Assembly: GCF_947504215.1 (NCBI RefSeq)
Contig: NZ_CANNGO010000007.1
Coordinates: forward strand, 147,550 to 211,549
Source of the DNA: an uncultured Ruegeria sp.
GTDB taxonomy: Bacteria > Pseudomonadota > Alphaproteobacteria > Rhodobacterales > Rhodobacteraceae
Length of the DNA: 64,000 nt
Direction: 5' to 3'
Shown here: positions 55,300-63,995 of the stretch, piece after piece
Position numbering within the stretch: the first letter of the stretch is position 1
Layout of the letters: each line of letters starts with the position of its first letter
Notes under the pieces: generated by a model
The model's database searches: none
Seen by the model: only the letters and a program-made list of their open reading frames with translations
What the model was told of the DNA's origin: nothing
Made by a program: the position numbers and the translations under genes

Positions 55300-55355
55300 T
55301 GGTTGAATATTTCCTCATTTTTAAACTAGATTGAATTTTGCTCGAAAAATCAACC
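55300..55355. promoter_or_regulatory. Operator-like repeats in the monooxygenase/XRE-cupin divergent promoter
   Basis: GATTGAATTTT (55329-55339) and AAAAATCAACC (55345-55355) form an imperfect inverted repeat around GCTCG. A further copy, GGTTGAATATT, lies at 55300. All are in the 101-bp gap between the divergent genes, a natural place for binding of the XRE-cupin protein. Confidence 0.55.
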
Positions 55356-55376
55356 TGAATCTTCTATATCGACAAT

Positions 55377-55994
55377 ATGGATACAGACCTTTCGCAGACG
55401 GATGCCGGGCAGCTTGGCAGCGAAATCCGGGAAGTGCGCAAAGCACGCGGGCTTACACTGAATGATCTTTCGGCCGCTGTGTCATGTTCCACGGCCTACC
55501 TCAGTCGGATCGAGCTTGGCTCGGCGAAGGTATCATCAGATCTTTTGCAAGAAATCAGTGCGGCCCTTTCGGTTGACCCCAACTGGTTCTTTCCCAAACA
55601 ATCGGGAAACGGTCCACTCGAGCGAAAGCACGTCGTCCGCAGCGAAAACCGTCGGGCATTGTCGGGGATGTATACACGGACCGCCGAAGAACTCGGCTTC
55701 GAAGATGAACTGCTTTCAAGCACATTGTCAGGTCAATGCTATCTGATCCTGTCTCGTTTTCGCCCAGGCGCAGGCACACCACCTGACCCCCTGGAGGGCT
55801 ACACATTCGAGGGCGAGCAACATGCAATTGTTTTGACCGGAGAAGTCGAACTGCGCCTTGGCGAAGAGATCATAGTCCTGCGCGAAGGCGACAGCTTTTC
55901 CTACCCTTCCATGATCGCGCATCGGTTTCGAAACCGTACCAAGAAGGAGGCGACAATGGTTTGGGCGATGTCGCCAATCAGGATCAGCTGGTGA
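55377..55994 (+). CDS. XRE-family regulator with cupin domain, divergent from the LLM operon
   Basis: This 205-residue protein has an HTH (residues 13-68: GSEIREVRKARGLTLNDLSAAVSCSTAYLSRIELG) and a cupin C-terminus (GYTFEGEQHAIVLTGEVELRLGEEIIVLREGDSFSYPSMIAHRFRN). It probably senses the pathway substrate and controls the divergent five-gene operon. The leader between promoter and ATG is short, and no strong ribosome site is seen. Confidence 0.9.
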   Translation: MDTDLSQTDAGQLGSEIREVRKARGLTLNDLSAAVSCSTAYLSRIELGSAKVSSDLLQEISAALSVDPNWFFPKQSGNGPLERKHVVRSENRRALSGMYTRTAEELGFEDELLSSTLSGQCYLILSRFRPGAGTPPDPLEGYTFEGEQHAIVLTGEVELRLGEEIIVLREGDSFSYPSMIAHRFRNRTKKEATMVWAMSPIRISW

Positions 55995-56479
55995 GGAATT
56001 CAGAATTCTAACGCGACTCAAAACGGATCGGCGCGGTCAACACGCACGCAGGACTCAGGTTAGCCCAAGCGTGAAGTTTGCGATACACCTGACCAATAGG
56101 CCCAGCTTGGCTTTTCAGGCATCCGATTGAGATAAGAATCACCTGATTCAAAGGCTGCTAATGCTTGGCGACACTGGCATGAGATACGTTCCGGGCGATC
56201 CAACGGAAAGAACTAAGCACAAAAGCAAGATGCAATCTGACGTTGAATCGCGTCACCCCCAAGCACAAGTTAAGAAAGAGCGGCAACTGTGGTCAGAATC
56301 CGCCTCAAACATGTCCATAAATGGGGGGAAATAAGGCAATTTTAAGTACTTCCCCAGCGGCCTTGACTGAACTTCCAGTAAACAGCTACGTGATTAACAA
56401 ATCATGAGGGTTGCTTCAGTTTTTTGAAATTCCTCTCAGTGAAATGAAGAACAATAATCTAGAGTTTGAGGGTAGGAAA
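55995..56479. other. Intergenic region before the PstS-OmpA gene
   Basis: This 485-bp gap holds no convincing gene or RNA. It becomes AT-rich from about 56320 (GGGGGGAAATAAGGCAATTT), where the promoter of the downstream three-gene group probably lies. I found no terminator or repeat by eye. Confidence 0.5.
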
Positions 56480-58051
56480 ATGTTTAATCAGGTCCTGAAA
56501 AATGCTTCTGGTGCGTTGATGTTTTCCGTTGCGACCATGGCAAATGCTGAAACTGTTCAGTTGAACAGTTTGGATGGTGGAATGACGCTAACCGGAGAGC
56601 TTATTGACTTCGATGGTGCCAACTACGAGCTCCGAACAGTGGTAGGTACAATTTCAGTCGACGCCTTCAAAGTCGAATGCATCGGCGAGGCTTGCCCCGA
56701 CCGGAACGAAGGTCCGGTGGAATATGGTATTTCTGGCTCTTCTCGCTTGGTGGACGTTCTTTTTGCCGATCTCACCGTGCAATTCGGAGAGGAAATCGGC
56801 GGCGCCGCATTACGTTCTCAGGAAGAAGGCGTCGATAAACTTCTGCTTCGCAACGAACTAGGCGAGTTTTTGGCCGAAGTCTCCTTGATGGGTGGTGATT
56901 CCACCGACGGTATTAAGCAGCTGGTCGATGGAAACTCAGCACTGGCTGTGGCCACACGCCCTGCTCAACCCGACGAGCTTGCGAGCGCATCGCAGGCCGG
57001 GCTTGGGGATATGACCACAACTGAAAACCAGAAGATTTTTGCGCTGGATGGCTTGGTTGTCATTACATCACAAAGTAACCCTTTGCGGGCAATCGCCGAG
57101 CAGGATCTAGCGCGGATATTCTCCGGAGCCATTTCAAATTGGAACCAGATTGGTGGGCCCGATGCCCCGATCCAGCTATACATGCGCGCGCCTGACAGCG
57201 GAACTGGGTTGGTTTTCAGTGACCTGATCATGAATCCCGCCGGGGCAACTTACTCGAACGAGATGAGCCTCTTTGAAACAGACACAGAATTGGCAGCGGC
57301 GGTTGCTGCTGATCCACTTGGTATAGGGATTACCAGCCTAGCAAGTGCCGATGAAGCCAAGGTTCTCGCAATTCGCGGTGTTTGTGGCATCCAGGTTCCT
57401 GCGACCCCATTCACCATCAAAACAGAAGAATACCCGCTAAGCCGGCGCTTGTATGCTTATACCGGCGACACGGTGCCAGCACAGTTGAGCCGTTTCATGC
57501 AATTCCTCGAAAGCGAAAAAGCGCAAGAGACAATTGATGCTTCGGGGTTTGTGTCGCTTGGTGAATCCCTGCAAGGCCCGAATGAACAGGGGTTACGGTA
57601 TCTTGGCGCAGTTATGCCAACTGATGCAGAGGTCACTCTGAAGCAGTTGCGGGAAATGTCGGCTGAGCTGTCCGGTGCCGATCGTAGCTCAATCACCTTT
57701 CGTTTTGCCTTCGGATCTTCCCGTCTGGATTCCCGTGCACAGGACGACATAACGCGTCTTGCTTCTTTGCTTGCCAAGGAAGAAACCACAAACAAGGAGC
57801 TTCTGCTGATCGGATACACGGACTCTGTAGGAGCGGGTAAATCCAATCGTTCGCTCAGCCAGCAGCGTGCCAAACAGGTCAACGACGCTTTGTTGCAAGC
57901 AGCGCCTGCCAACAGCCTGGATGGGTTGACGATCCGCACGCTGGGCTATGGTGAGATCTCGCCGCTAAGCTGCAATGACACCGAGAATGGCCGCCGGATC
58001 AATCGCCGTGTGGAAGTTTGGCTACGGGACATCGTCGCGACATCCCAATAG
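56480..58051 (+). CDS. PstS-like substrate-binding protein fused to an OmpA peptidoglycan-binding domain
   Basis: This 523-residue exported protein has signal peptide MFNQVLKNASGALMFSVATMANA. A small strand-rich domain follows (about 25-85) with a Cys pair (VECIGEACPD). A type 2 periplasmic-binding domain (about 90-370) includes FALDGLVVITSQSNPLRAIAEQDLARIFSGAISNW and RAPDSGTGL, the PstS-type anion-binding segment. The C-terminal OmpA domain (about 395-520) shows ITFRFAFGSSRLDS and SLSQQRAKQVNDAL. It may tether ligand sensing to the cell wall. The ATG at 56480 restores a clean signal peptide and has GAGGGTAGG upstream. Confidence 0.85.
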   Translation: MFNQVLKNASGALMFSVATMANAETVQLNSLDGGMTLTGELIDFDGANYELRTVVGTISVDAFKVECIGEACPDRNEGPVEYGISGSSRLVDVLFADLTVQFGEEIGGAALRSQEEGVDKLLLRNELGEFLAEVSLMGGDSTDGIKQLVDGNSALAVATRPAQPDELASASQAGLGDMTTTENQKIFALDGLVVITSQSNPLRAIAEQDLARIFSGAISNWNQIGGPDAPIQLYMRAPDSGTGLVFSDLIMNPAGATYSNEMSLFETDTELAAAVAADPLGIGITSLASADEAKVLAIRGVCGIQVPATPFTIKTEEYPLSRRLYAYTGDTVPAQLSRFMQFLESEKAQETIDASGFVSLGESLQGPNEQGLRYLGAVMPTDAEVTLKQLREMSAELSGADRSSITFRFAFGSSRLDSRAQDDITRLASLLAKEETTNKELLLIGYTDSVGAGKSNRSLSQQRAKQVNDALLQAAPANSLDGLTIRTLGYGEISPLSCNDTENGRRINRRVEVWLRDIVATSQ

Positions 58052-58127
58052 CGAGGCACCAACTCAGCTTCGAAACAGGGATACACCGGTCAGTGACCAA
58101 GACGATAATTCAATGGAGTAACGTAGT

Positions 58128-59168
58128 ATGAGAATGCTCGCAATTTTGGCCAATGTTTTCCTACTGCACCTGTCAGGGACGGCTGTCGCACAGGAAGAGC
58201 CGTATAACACCGCTGTAGAAAGTTGGTTAAACGGCAGCGAGGCCGAAGGCCTGCAGGGTCTGTCGGAAGCGGCCAGTCAGGGGAACAGTTCGGCGCAGAT
58301 GATCCTCGGTCAGATTGATCGCGACACGGTACCGGGTGGGTTTTCCGACTATTTGATTGACCATCCGGGACGCGACCAACTTCTGCGCGCGCCGGATCCC
58401 GACAAGGGAACCGTAAACTGGTTGCTTGCTCTGAGCGACCCTGCCCTGAAAGCAAACGGTGAGGCCGTCTTTGGGTATCGGGTTGGTCGCCAGCCGATAA
58501 ACAACGCGATAGCGTTGCAATCTCATGGTGAGGTTGAAGGTGCTGAGTATGTATTGTGGAATACACTGAACAACGGCCGTTTTGACTTGATCAATTCCAT
58601 GCCTGCAGAAAACTACGGCCTGTCCGAAGCTGGTTTTCTCAAGTGGATCGAAGCCTATATGGCGCGGGAAAACAAGGCAATCACGATGCGCGCCTTTGTG
58701 GAAGAGGCCAATCCCAAGCGGGTCTCAGGGTTGTTGGGTCTGAAACGGCTGGCGCGGCTGCTGAATCTCAATCAGCATTTTTCCGACGAAGCAAACCAGT
58801 TCACGACGGTTATGCTTGGCCGCGGCTCGGATTTGCCGGAAAGTGTCAATTTGGTTCGCTTGAACGAAAACATTTCCCGCATCAGTGAAACCGATAGTTA
58901 CCTGAATATTGTCAAGCGCTACTGTGAGTCATGTGAAGGAGACACCGTTGACTACGATTGCGTGGTGCAGGCTTTGGAAATTGCAGGAGGCTATAAGACT
59001 TTGATGTCGATCCGTACCCCTGTTGAGACCTCGATTGATCAGGCCACATTCATGAATTCTAAACGCCCGGTCGAAATCTTCTCGCAGTTGGTGAACAATA
59101 TGCGCCGCTATTACTCTCGCGACATTCGGTCATCCTGTATCGCCGCCAATCTAAAAGCCAAACTGTAG
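58128..59168 (+). CDS. Exported protein of unknown function
   Basis: This 346-residue protein has a signal peptide (MRMLAILANVFLLHLSGTAVAQ). The next segment, GLQGLSEAASQGNSSAQMILGQI, resembles one Sel1/TPR-like helical repeat. The rest is mostly helical, with a Cys-rich patch (RYCESCEGDTVDYDC) around residues 264-278 and a further Cys near the C-terminus. I do not recognise the family. It lies 76 nt after the PstS-OmpA gene on the same strand and upstream of the kinase, which suggests a shared process. Confidence 0.72.
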   Translation: MRMLAILANVFLLHLSGTAVAQEEPYNTAVESWLNGSEAEGLQGLSEAASQGNSSAQMILGQIDRDTVPGGFSDYLIDHPGRDQLLRAPDPDKGTVNWLLALSDPALKANGEAVFGYRVGRQPINNAIALQSHGEVEGAEYVLWNTLNNGRFDLINSMPAENYGLSEAGFLKWIEAYMARENKAITMRAFVEEANPKRVSGLLGLKRLARLLNLNQHFSDEANQFTTVMLGRGSDLPESVNLVRLNENISRISETDSYLNIVKRYCESCEGDTVDYDCVVQALEIAGGYKTLMSIRTPVETSIDQATFMNSKRPVEIFSQLVNNMRRYYSRDIRSSCIAANLKAKL

Positions 59169-59461
59169 CAGGCCGCTGAAACGACGAGGCTTGTTCGGGT
59201 CATCATATGTTCGCAGACACCGGGAACCTTTGCCTGATCAACTCATCCGTGCAATGGTTCCGGATCCGGTAAATTAGGAGTTAAACGTTCGTATGTCCTG
59301 ACATCTCTACGCTGACCAACTTGGATTCAACAAAGTGTCTTCTGGAAATCATGGTTTGAACAGATTCGCTTAAAGATTGTGTTTAACAGAGAAGCTTTCT
59401 TGTGATCGGAATTTGAGTAATTCCTGATGCGATAAAGGATGAAAAACGGACGGGACGAGGC
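59169..59461. other. Gap upstream of the kinase gene
   Basis: These 293 bp contain no ORF of note. An AT-rich stretch at about 59330-59440 probably includes a kinase promoter. No hairpin with a T run was seen, so read-through from the upstream genes is possible. Confidence 0.45.
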
Positions 59462-61711
59462 ATGGGCAACGTAATGAAACTTGTAACCACTGGTCATGAA
59501 GATACAGGTCAGATGACCGGAGCCTCTTCAGCGGATGACCTCCCTGCAGGTACCGAGCTGTTGCATGGCCAGTATAAGATTGATCACTATCTGAACAGCG
59601 GCGGCTTCGGTATCACTTATCTGGCCTCTGACAGCCTCAACCGCAAGGTGGTGATCAAAGAGTGCTTTCCGGCCATGTTCGCCCGCCGGCAAAACGTGTT
59701 GGTGCAGGCACGTGTTCAAAAGCACAAGGAAGATCTTCGCCAGATTGTACGGCATTTCATCCAAGAGGCGCAGCGCCTTGCAAGTATGGATCATCCCAAT
59801 ATCGTTGGCGTACACCAAGTCTTTGAGGACAACGACACTGCCTATATGGCGTTAGATTTCATCGAAGGCCCGGATCTTCTAGACGCAATCGAAGACACCG
59901 ACACACGGCTGGACGAAGCCGACGTTATGTCGATCCTACGACAAATTCTGGATGCGGTAGCATATATGCACAAGCAGGGGATGCTGCATCGGGACATCTC
60001 GCCAGACAACATCCTGATCGGACCGGACAAGATACCTGTCTTGATTGATTTCGGTGCCGCACGTGAGCAGGCCAGAAAAACAAACCGTGTTCTGTCCGCC
60101 CTGCGCGCAGTCAAGGACGGCTATTCACCACAGGAATTTTACGTAACTGACGGCGTTCAGGGACCGTTTAGCGACCTCTATGCCTTGGCGGCATCATTCT
60201 ATCATGTGATCACCGGAGAGCGTGCACCAGATAGCCAGACCCGGGTCTCTGCGATTGCCGAGCGGAAGCCCGATCCCTGCAAACTTCTTCAGGGGCGCTT
60301 TGACAAATATGATGACGTTTTTCTCGAGGCGCTCGACAAGGCCATGTCGGCCATGCCAAAGGATCGTTTTCAAACCGCTGATGAATGGCTTGAGGCGATA
60401 GACCACTTGGCTGAACCCCCAGCGGTAGAGCAAGATGTTAAGGTTGCTGTCTCTTCATCCGGGGGAAACAAGCGTGTTGCGATAGGCGGCGGACTGCTTG
60501 CTCTTGGAGTTGTCGGCGCCGTAGTCGGGGTTCTGGCCAGCGGAGTGTTTTCGTCAGCCCCCGAACCACAGATCACACAACAGGACATATTGGCTGCTGA
60601 AGCCGAAGCCCGGGCCCAAGCTGAGGTCGAAGCAGCGGCAGCGGCAGAAGCAATAGCAGATGCCACTGCGCGCGCCGCAGAAGCCGAAGCGCGTCTGGCC
60701 CAAGCAGAAGCGCGCGCGCAGGCAGAGACCACGGCACGCGCCCAGGCCGAAGCGGCCGCCCAGGCGGCGGCCCAAGCAGAAGCAGAAGCCCGCGCCACAG
60801 CGGCAACCGAAGCCGAAGCCCGTGCGCAGGCAGAGGCCGAAGCGGCCGCTCAGGCGGCGGCCCAAGCCGAAGCAGAAGCCCGCGCCAAAGCGGCGGTCGA
60901 AGCACAAGCACGTGCGCAAGCCGAAGTGGAGGCCGCGTCTAAAGCGGCGGCAGAGGCGCAAGCCCGAGCGCAGGCAGAGGTCGAAGCGGCCGCAAAGGCG
61001 GCGGCAGAGGCTGAGGCTGAAGCCCGCCTACAAGCTGAGCTCGAAGCGGCCGCCAAAGTGGAAGCCGAAAGCATAGCTCAGGCGAATGTCGAAGCCGAAG
61101 TTGATACAACCACACAACCCCTTCAGGATTTAGAACCAACCTCGATAGAATCGGAATGGAAGGTTCTTCTGCCTTTCGTGGCATCAGCGGACAATCCCGA
61201 TACCGTGGAATACGTAACCGCCGAGGCCCCGGCATGGGTTTACGCGGGGCTACGTGTTGACGCGGTCAATGGGACCAAAATCAATGACCTAAATTCCATT
61301 AGTTACATTCTGCTTCAATCAGGGGCTACCCCTTCGCAGGAAGGCACCTTGGGTGTTACCTTGGGGCTTTCTAATCCGCGAGACGGTGTCGAAGTGCGGG
61401 AAGTTACCCTGGGTGTCGTACAAGACACGATCTTATCGAACGGTGTTATGTTTCAATCCCAACATGCCGAAAACGGTAAGTGGGTTACCAGCGTGGTTCA
61501 CGTCCCAGATGATGTCGGCCCGGGCACAACTCTGAAACCAGATGATCAGCTAACAGCCTATTTTCCAACAGATGAGAGTATCGATGGACAAGACACGATT
61601 GCCGATCTTTTGCGAGCAGGATCGCGTGACGGTCAGACGGACTTCAAGTTCACTGTCAGAAGAGGTGCTTCTTTGTGGCTGGCGGATCTACACTACGAAG
61701 GTACTAACTAG
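59462..61711 (+). CDS. Transmembrane Hanks-type Ser/Thr kinase with long Ala/Glu-rich extracytoplasmic segment
   Basis: This 749-residue protein has a cytoplasmic kinase domain (35-310): Gly loop NSGGFG (45-50), Lys66, HRDISPDN (Asp168, Asn173) and DFGAAR (Asp186). All catalytic residues are present, though the usual HRDLKP is HRDISP. A single membrane helix (about 340-364) is followed by about 170 residues built of AEAEARAQAE-type repeats, probably a long helix or coiled coil. The C-terminal domain (about 555-749) includes WVYAGLRVDAVNGTKINDL, which has a PDZ-like look. GACGAGG precedes the ATG. It could phosphorylate partners in response to an envelope signal. Confidence 0.88.
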   Translation: MGNVMKLVTTGHEDTGQMTGASSADDLPAGTELLHGQYKIDHYLNSGGFGITYLASDSLNRKVVIKECFPAMFARRQNVLVQARVQKHKEDLRQIVRHFIQEAQRLASMDHPNIVGVHQVFEDNDTAYMALDFIEGPDLLDAIEDTDTRLDEADVMSILRQILDAVAYMHKQGMLHRDISPDNILIGPDKIPVLIDFGAAREQARKTNRVLSALRAVKDGYSPQEFYVTDGVQGPFSDLYALAASFYHVITGERAPDSQTRVSAIAERKPDPCKLLQGRFDKYDDVFLEALDKAMSAMPKDRFQTADEWLEAIDHLAEPPAVEQDVKVAVSSSGGNKRVAIGGGLLALGVVGAVVGVLASGVFSSAPEPQITQQDILAAEAEARAQAEVEAAAAAEAIADATARAAEAEARLAQAEARAQAETTARAQAEAAAQAAAQAEAEARATAATEAEARAQAEAEAAAQAAAQAEAEARAKAAVEAQARAQAEVEAASKAAAEAQARAQAEVEAAAKAAAEAEAEARLQAELEAAAKVEAESIAQANVEAEVDTTTQPLQDLEPTSIESEWKVLLPFVASADNPDTVEYVTAEAPAWVYAGLRVDAVNGTKINDLNSISYILLQSGATPSQEGTLGVTLGLSNPRDGVEVREVTLGVVQDTILSNGVMFQSQHAENGKWVTSVVHVPDDVGPGTTLKPDDQLTAYFPTDESIDGQDTIADLLRAGSRDGQTDFKFTVRRGASLWLADLHYEGTN
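60586..61110 (+). repeat. Ala/Glu-codon degenerate tandem repeats inside the kinase gene
   Basis: This part of the kinase gene is made of imperfect 30-66-bp units encoding AEAEARAQAE..AAAKAA. Units around 60750-60900 are nearly duplicated (CAGGCGGCGGCCCAAG occurs at least twice). Such DNA can expand or contract by slippage. Long spurious ORFs on the other strands arise from it. Confidence 0.8.
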
Positions 61712-61718
61712 GTAGTGG

Positions 61719-61925
61719 ATGCGCGCCAGCCGGTACGGTCTCCACATCTGCTTCGCCTCCTATGCAGCGGTTTCCAAGCGAAACAACATCAGCGTTCGGA
61801 CTGTCGAGCGTCATATCTCGATATTAGTGGAGTTTGGATTTCTCCGATGCGCAATGCAATTGCGCACCTTAGGCACCCCGAGACCAGATTTGTCAGTTGA
61901 ATGGGGTCTGCAGTCGCTGTGCTGA
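61719..61925 (+). pseudogene. Helix-turn-helix fragment
   Basis: This short frame encodes HICFASYAAVSKRNNISVRTVERHISILVEFGFLR, which has the C-x-S-Y-x-x-(I/V)-(A/S)-x-R-x-x-I-S-x-R-T-V pattern of HTH_36-type DNA-binding domains found in plasmid and phage replication or regulatory proteins. The rest of such a protein is missing, and the frame ends after 68 codons. I treat it as a relic. The remaining 61712-62032 gap shows nothing else. Confidence 0.5.
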
Positions 61926-62032
61926 CAAAAGCATTAGCAAACGACGATGCCACCAAAGATCACTTCTAAGTTTTGCGACAGATCTGACCAAGCCCAGTCG
62001 GCTTCGCAAAGACGGGTTTCTTTCGACCTAGC

Positions 62033-62482
62033 TTAATCAGAGGATCCAGACCTTTGTCCTTCGTCGACCTCAACCCGCCAATCAGGTACATCGTTGATCA
62101 ACATTAATGCAGCACGACGCAGCGTGGCGCGTATTCTCTCGACAACTGGCCCGTCCAAACCACAATCCGCTAAGGCAGCATCAAAGGTTTCAAGCCAAAG
62201 CTCTGCATCCGCTTCCCGAATGGGCACATGCGCATGAATCTCGCGCAGGTCCATGTGGCCGAACCGTTCGCGGTAATAGGCGCGGCCGCCCAGAAACCCG
62301 CTGAGAAATTCAAACTGTGCCTGTCTGGTATGATTTAGCCCGTGACCGCGAAAATGAAGCCTATGCAAAGACTGCACCGCCGGGTCAGTCTCCATCCGAT
62401 CATAAAATCGCTCGACAAGAACCCGCAGTTGGCCTTCGCCGCCCAGTTGTTCCAAAGCTGATGACATATCCAGCTTCTCCAA
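62033..62482 (-). CDS. Group II truncated hemoglobin-like globin
   Basis: This 149-residue globin has the truncated two-over-two fold. LGGEGQLRVLVERFYDRMETDPAV is the B/C-helix region, and FLSGFLGGRAYYRERFGHMDLREIHAHVPI spans helices E-F with the proximal His in the IHAHVPI segment. A C-terminal helix ALMLINDVPDW follows. Such proteins bind O2 or NO and protect against nitrosative or oxidative stress. It is divergent from the EamA exporter. The start may be Met1 or Met6. Confidence 0.88.
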   Translation of the reverse strand: MEKLDMSSALEQLGGEGQLRVLVERFYDRMETDPAVQSLHRLHFRGHGLNHTRQAQFEFLSGFLGGRAYYRERFGHMDLREIHAHVPIREADAELWLETFDAALADCGLDGPVVERIRATLRRAALMLINDVPDWRVEVDEGQRSGSSD

Positions 62483-62592
62483 GTCTTTACCGTCAATTAT
62501 GTTGCATAACAGGAAAATAAGTTTATCAACAGTGACATGTTGGCGCGACTGATATCATTGATTGGCAACAGGTTGATCGGTTCGAAACTACC

Positions 62593-63453
62593 ATGTGCGA
62601 TGACCGCATGAGCGCTCTTTTACTTGGGTTGCTGGCAGCATTGTGCTGGGGAATTCACGATCTGTCGGTCCGATATATCAGCCAGTCCGTCAGCGTCATT
62701 GCATCGCTCATGGCCGTTTTGGTTTTCGGTGCGTTTCTGCAGTTCGCTCTGGTAGCAGCTTGGGGTGACTTCGGCCCAATGTCCGGCGTTGCGGTCTCTT
62801 TTGCGATCGCAACGGGTGGGTTTTATCTTCTGGCCGGCCTAAGCATGTATGCCGCGTTTCAGCGTGGACCGGTACGTTTGGTAGCTCCGCTTGTTGCAAG
62901 CTACCCGGTCTTGTCGGTCACGCTTGCAATATGGCGCGGATCGACGGTCAGTGTCTGGCATTGGCTAGCCGTGATTGCGATCGGTGTCGGTGTGTCCATC
63001 GTCGCCGCGCAGTCCGACGACACAGACACGACCTACCCAGCGCCCGGCCCGACGATTGCCCTGTCATTGCTTGCCGCAGTCGGGTTTGCTGCGGCTTTTG
63101 CCGTGGGTCAATATGCAACAGAGATCAGCGATGAATATACCGTGTCACTAATCGGGCGATTGACGGCAATCCTTGCGCTGGCAGCAATCGCATTCTTTTC
63201 TGGCAAGTCGATCTGGCCCGGGGTGCAGGCGTTGCCTCTGCTATGTTTGATGGGCCTGTTAGACGCGGTCGCCATTCTCAGTGTTGTAGCTGCCGGTGGA
63301 TTGCCAAATGCCCAGTACGCTTCTGTCGCAGCCTCGGTTTTTGGCTTACTTACCGTCGTTCTTGCATGGGCGGTTCTGAAGGAAAACATGGCTCCACGCC
63401 AATGGCTTGGGTGTGGCGTCGCTTTTGCGGGAATTGGCTATCTCGCGATGTGA
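62593..63453 (+). CDS. EamA/DMT-family membrane transporter
   Basis: This 286-residue protein has ten hydrophobic helices in two EamA repeats, beginning LLGLLAALCWGIHDLSVRYIS and repeating around LSLLAAVGFAAAFAVGQYA. YAAFQRGPVRLVAPLVASYPVLSV and WAVLKENMAPRQWLGCGVAFAGIGYL close the two repeats. Drug/metabolite transporters export amino acids, nucleobases or other small molecules. A start at 62608 (second Met) is equally possible. Its end overlaps the convergent hypothetical ORF by 16 nt. Confidence 0.88.
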   Translation: MCDDRMSALLLGLLAALCWGIHDLSVRYISQSVSVIASLMAVLVFGAFLQFALVAAWGDFGPMSGVAVSFAIATGGFYLLAGLSMYAAFQRGPVRLVAPLVASYPVLSVTLAIWRGSTVSVWHWLAVIAIGVGVSIVAAQSDDTDTTYPAPGPTIALSLLAAVGFAAAFAVGQYATEISDEYTVSLIGRLTAILALAAIAFFSGKSIWPGVQALPLLCLMGLLDAVAILSVVAAGGLPNAQYASVAASVFGLLTVVLAWAVLKENMAPRQWLGCGVAFAGIGYLAM

Positions 63454-63995
63454 GCATCGCATCTGCATATCACTTTCCCATGTGTTTGGTGGGCCGAAAT
63501 CGCACTGTTTAACAAGAACTCAATCTCACCCGGACGCACTGGTCCGACACCATGCCATGCTCCGGGACGAATGAGATCCTTGTACGATTGTAGCTGCCGC
63601 CGAATACTCCGCACATTTATATGCACCGGTGCGTCCGGAAGCAAAAGAACGGCAAACACATCGGCAGCAGCGTCAAGCTCTTTCATGTTGGCGTAGCAGT
63701 CCTCAATTGCCATGCCCTGCCCCCAAACCTGCTGATCTACAGGCATTCCCAGACGCGTTGCGCACAGCACCAAAGCGCGGGATCGGATAGCATTGGATTT
63801 TGAAGACCCAATCGAAACGATCACCATGCGTGTGTTGCGGCCTGCAATATGCCAATACCGTGATACCGCAGGATGAGAAAACATGCTGCCGCCAGTGAAT
63901 TGGGCGGCGGCAGCGGCACTCACGCCGTTAGTCCTTCGGGTTCTGGTAGTTTGTTTGCGCGGCATGCTGCGGTTAGTGTGTTGGCGAGGAGGCAT
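63438..63995 (-). CDS. Hypothetical protein
   Basis: This 185-residue ORF is not recognised. The N-terminus is basic (MPRKQTTRTRRTNG), and the middle contains RMVIVSIGSSKSNAIRSRALVLCATRLGM and a more acidic helix AIEDCYANMKELDAAADVFAVLLL. The sequence composition is plausible for a real protein, and no better ORF occupies the region. It overlaps the EamA gene end by 16 nt. The start is uncertain (63995 or 63965). Confidence 0.45.
   Translation of the reverse strand: MPPRQHTNRSMPRKQTTRTRRTNGVSAAAAAQFTGGSMFSHPAVSRYWHIAGRNTRMVIVSIGSSKSNAIRSRALVLCATRLGMPVDQQVWGQGMAIEDCYANMKELDAAADVFAVLLLPDAPVHINVRSIRRQLQSYKDLIRPGAWHGVGPVRPGEIEFLLNSAISAHQTHGKVICRCDAHIAR

Noticed and set aside
60370..61235. Several long ORFs on both strands across the Ala/Glu repeats
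   Set aside because: GC-rich repeats keep all frames open; the translations are Arg/Pro/Ala repeats produced by the kinase repeat region.
62483..62592. FNR/NNR-type site before the globin gene
   Set aside because: TTGAT-like pieces are present but not in the spaced palindrome required.
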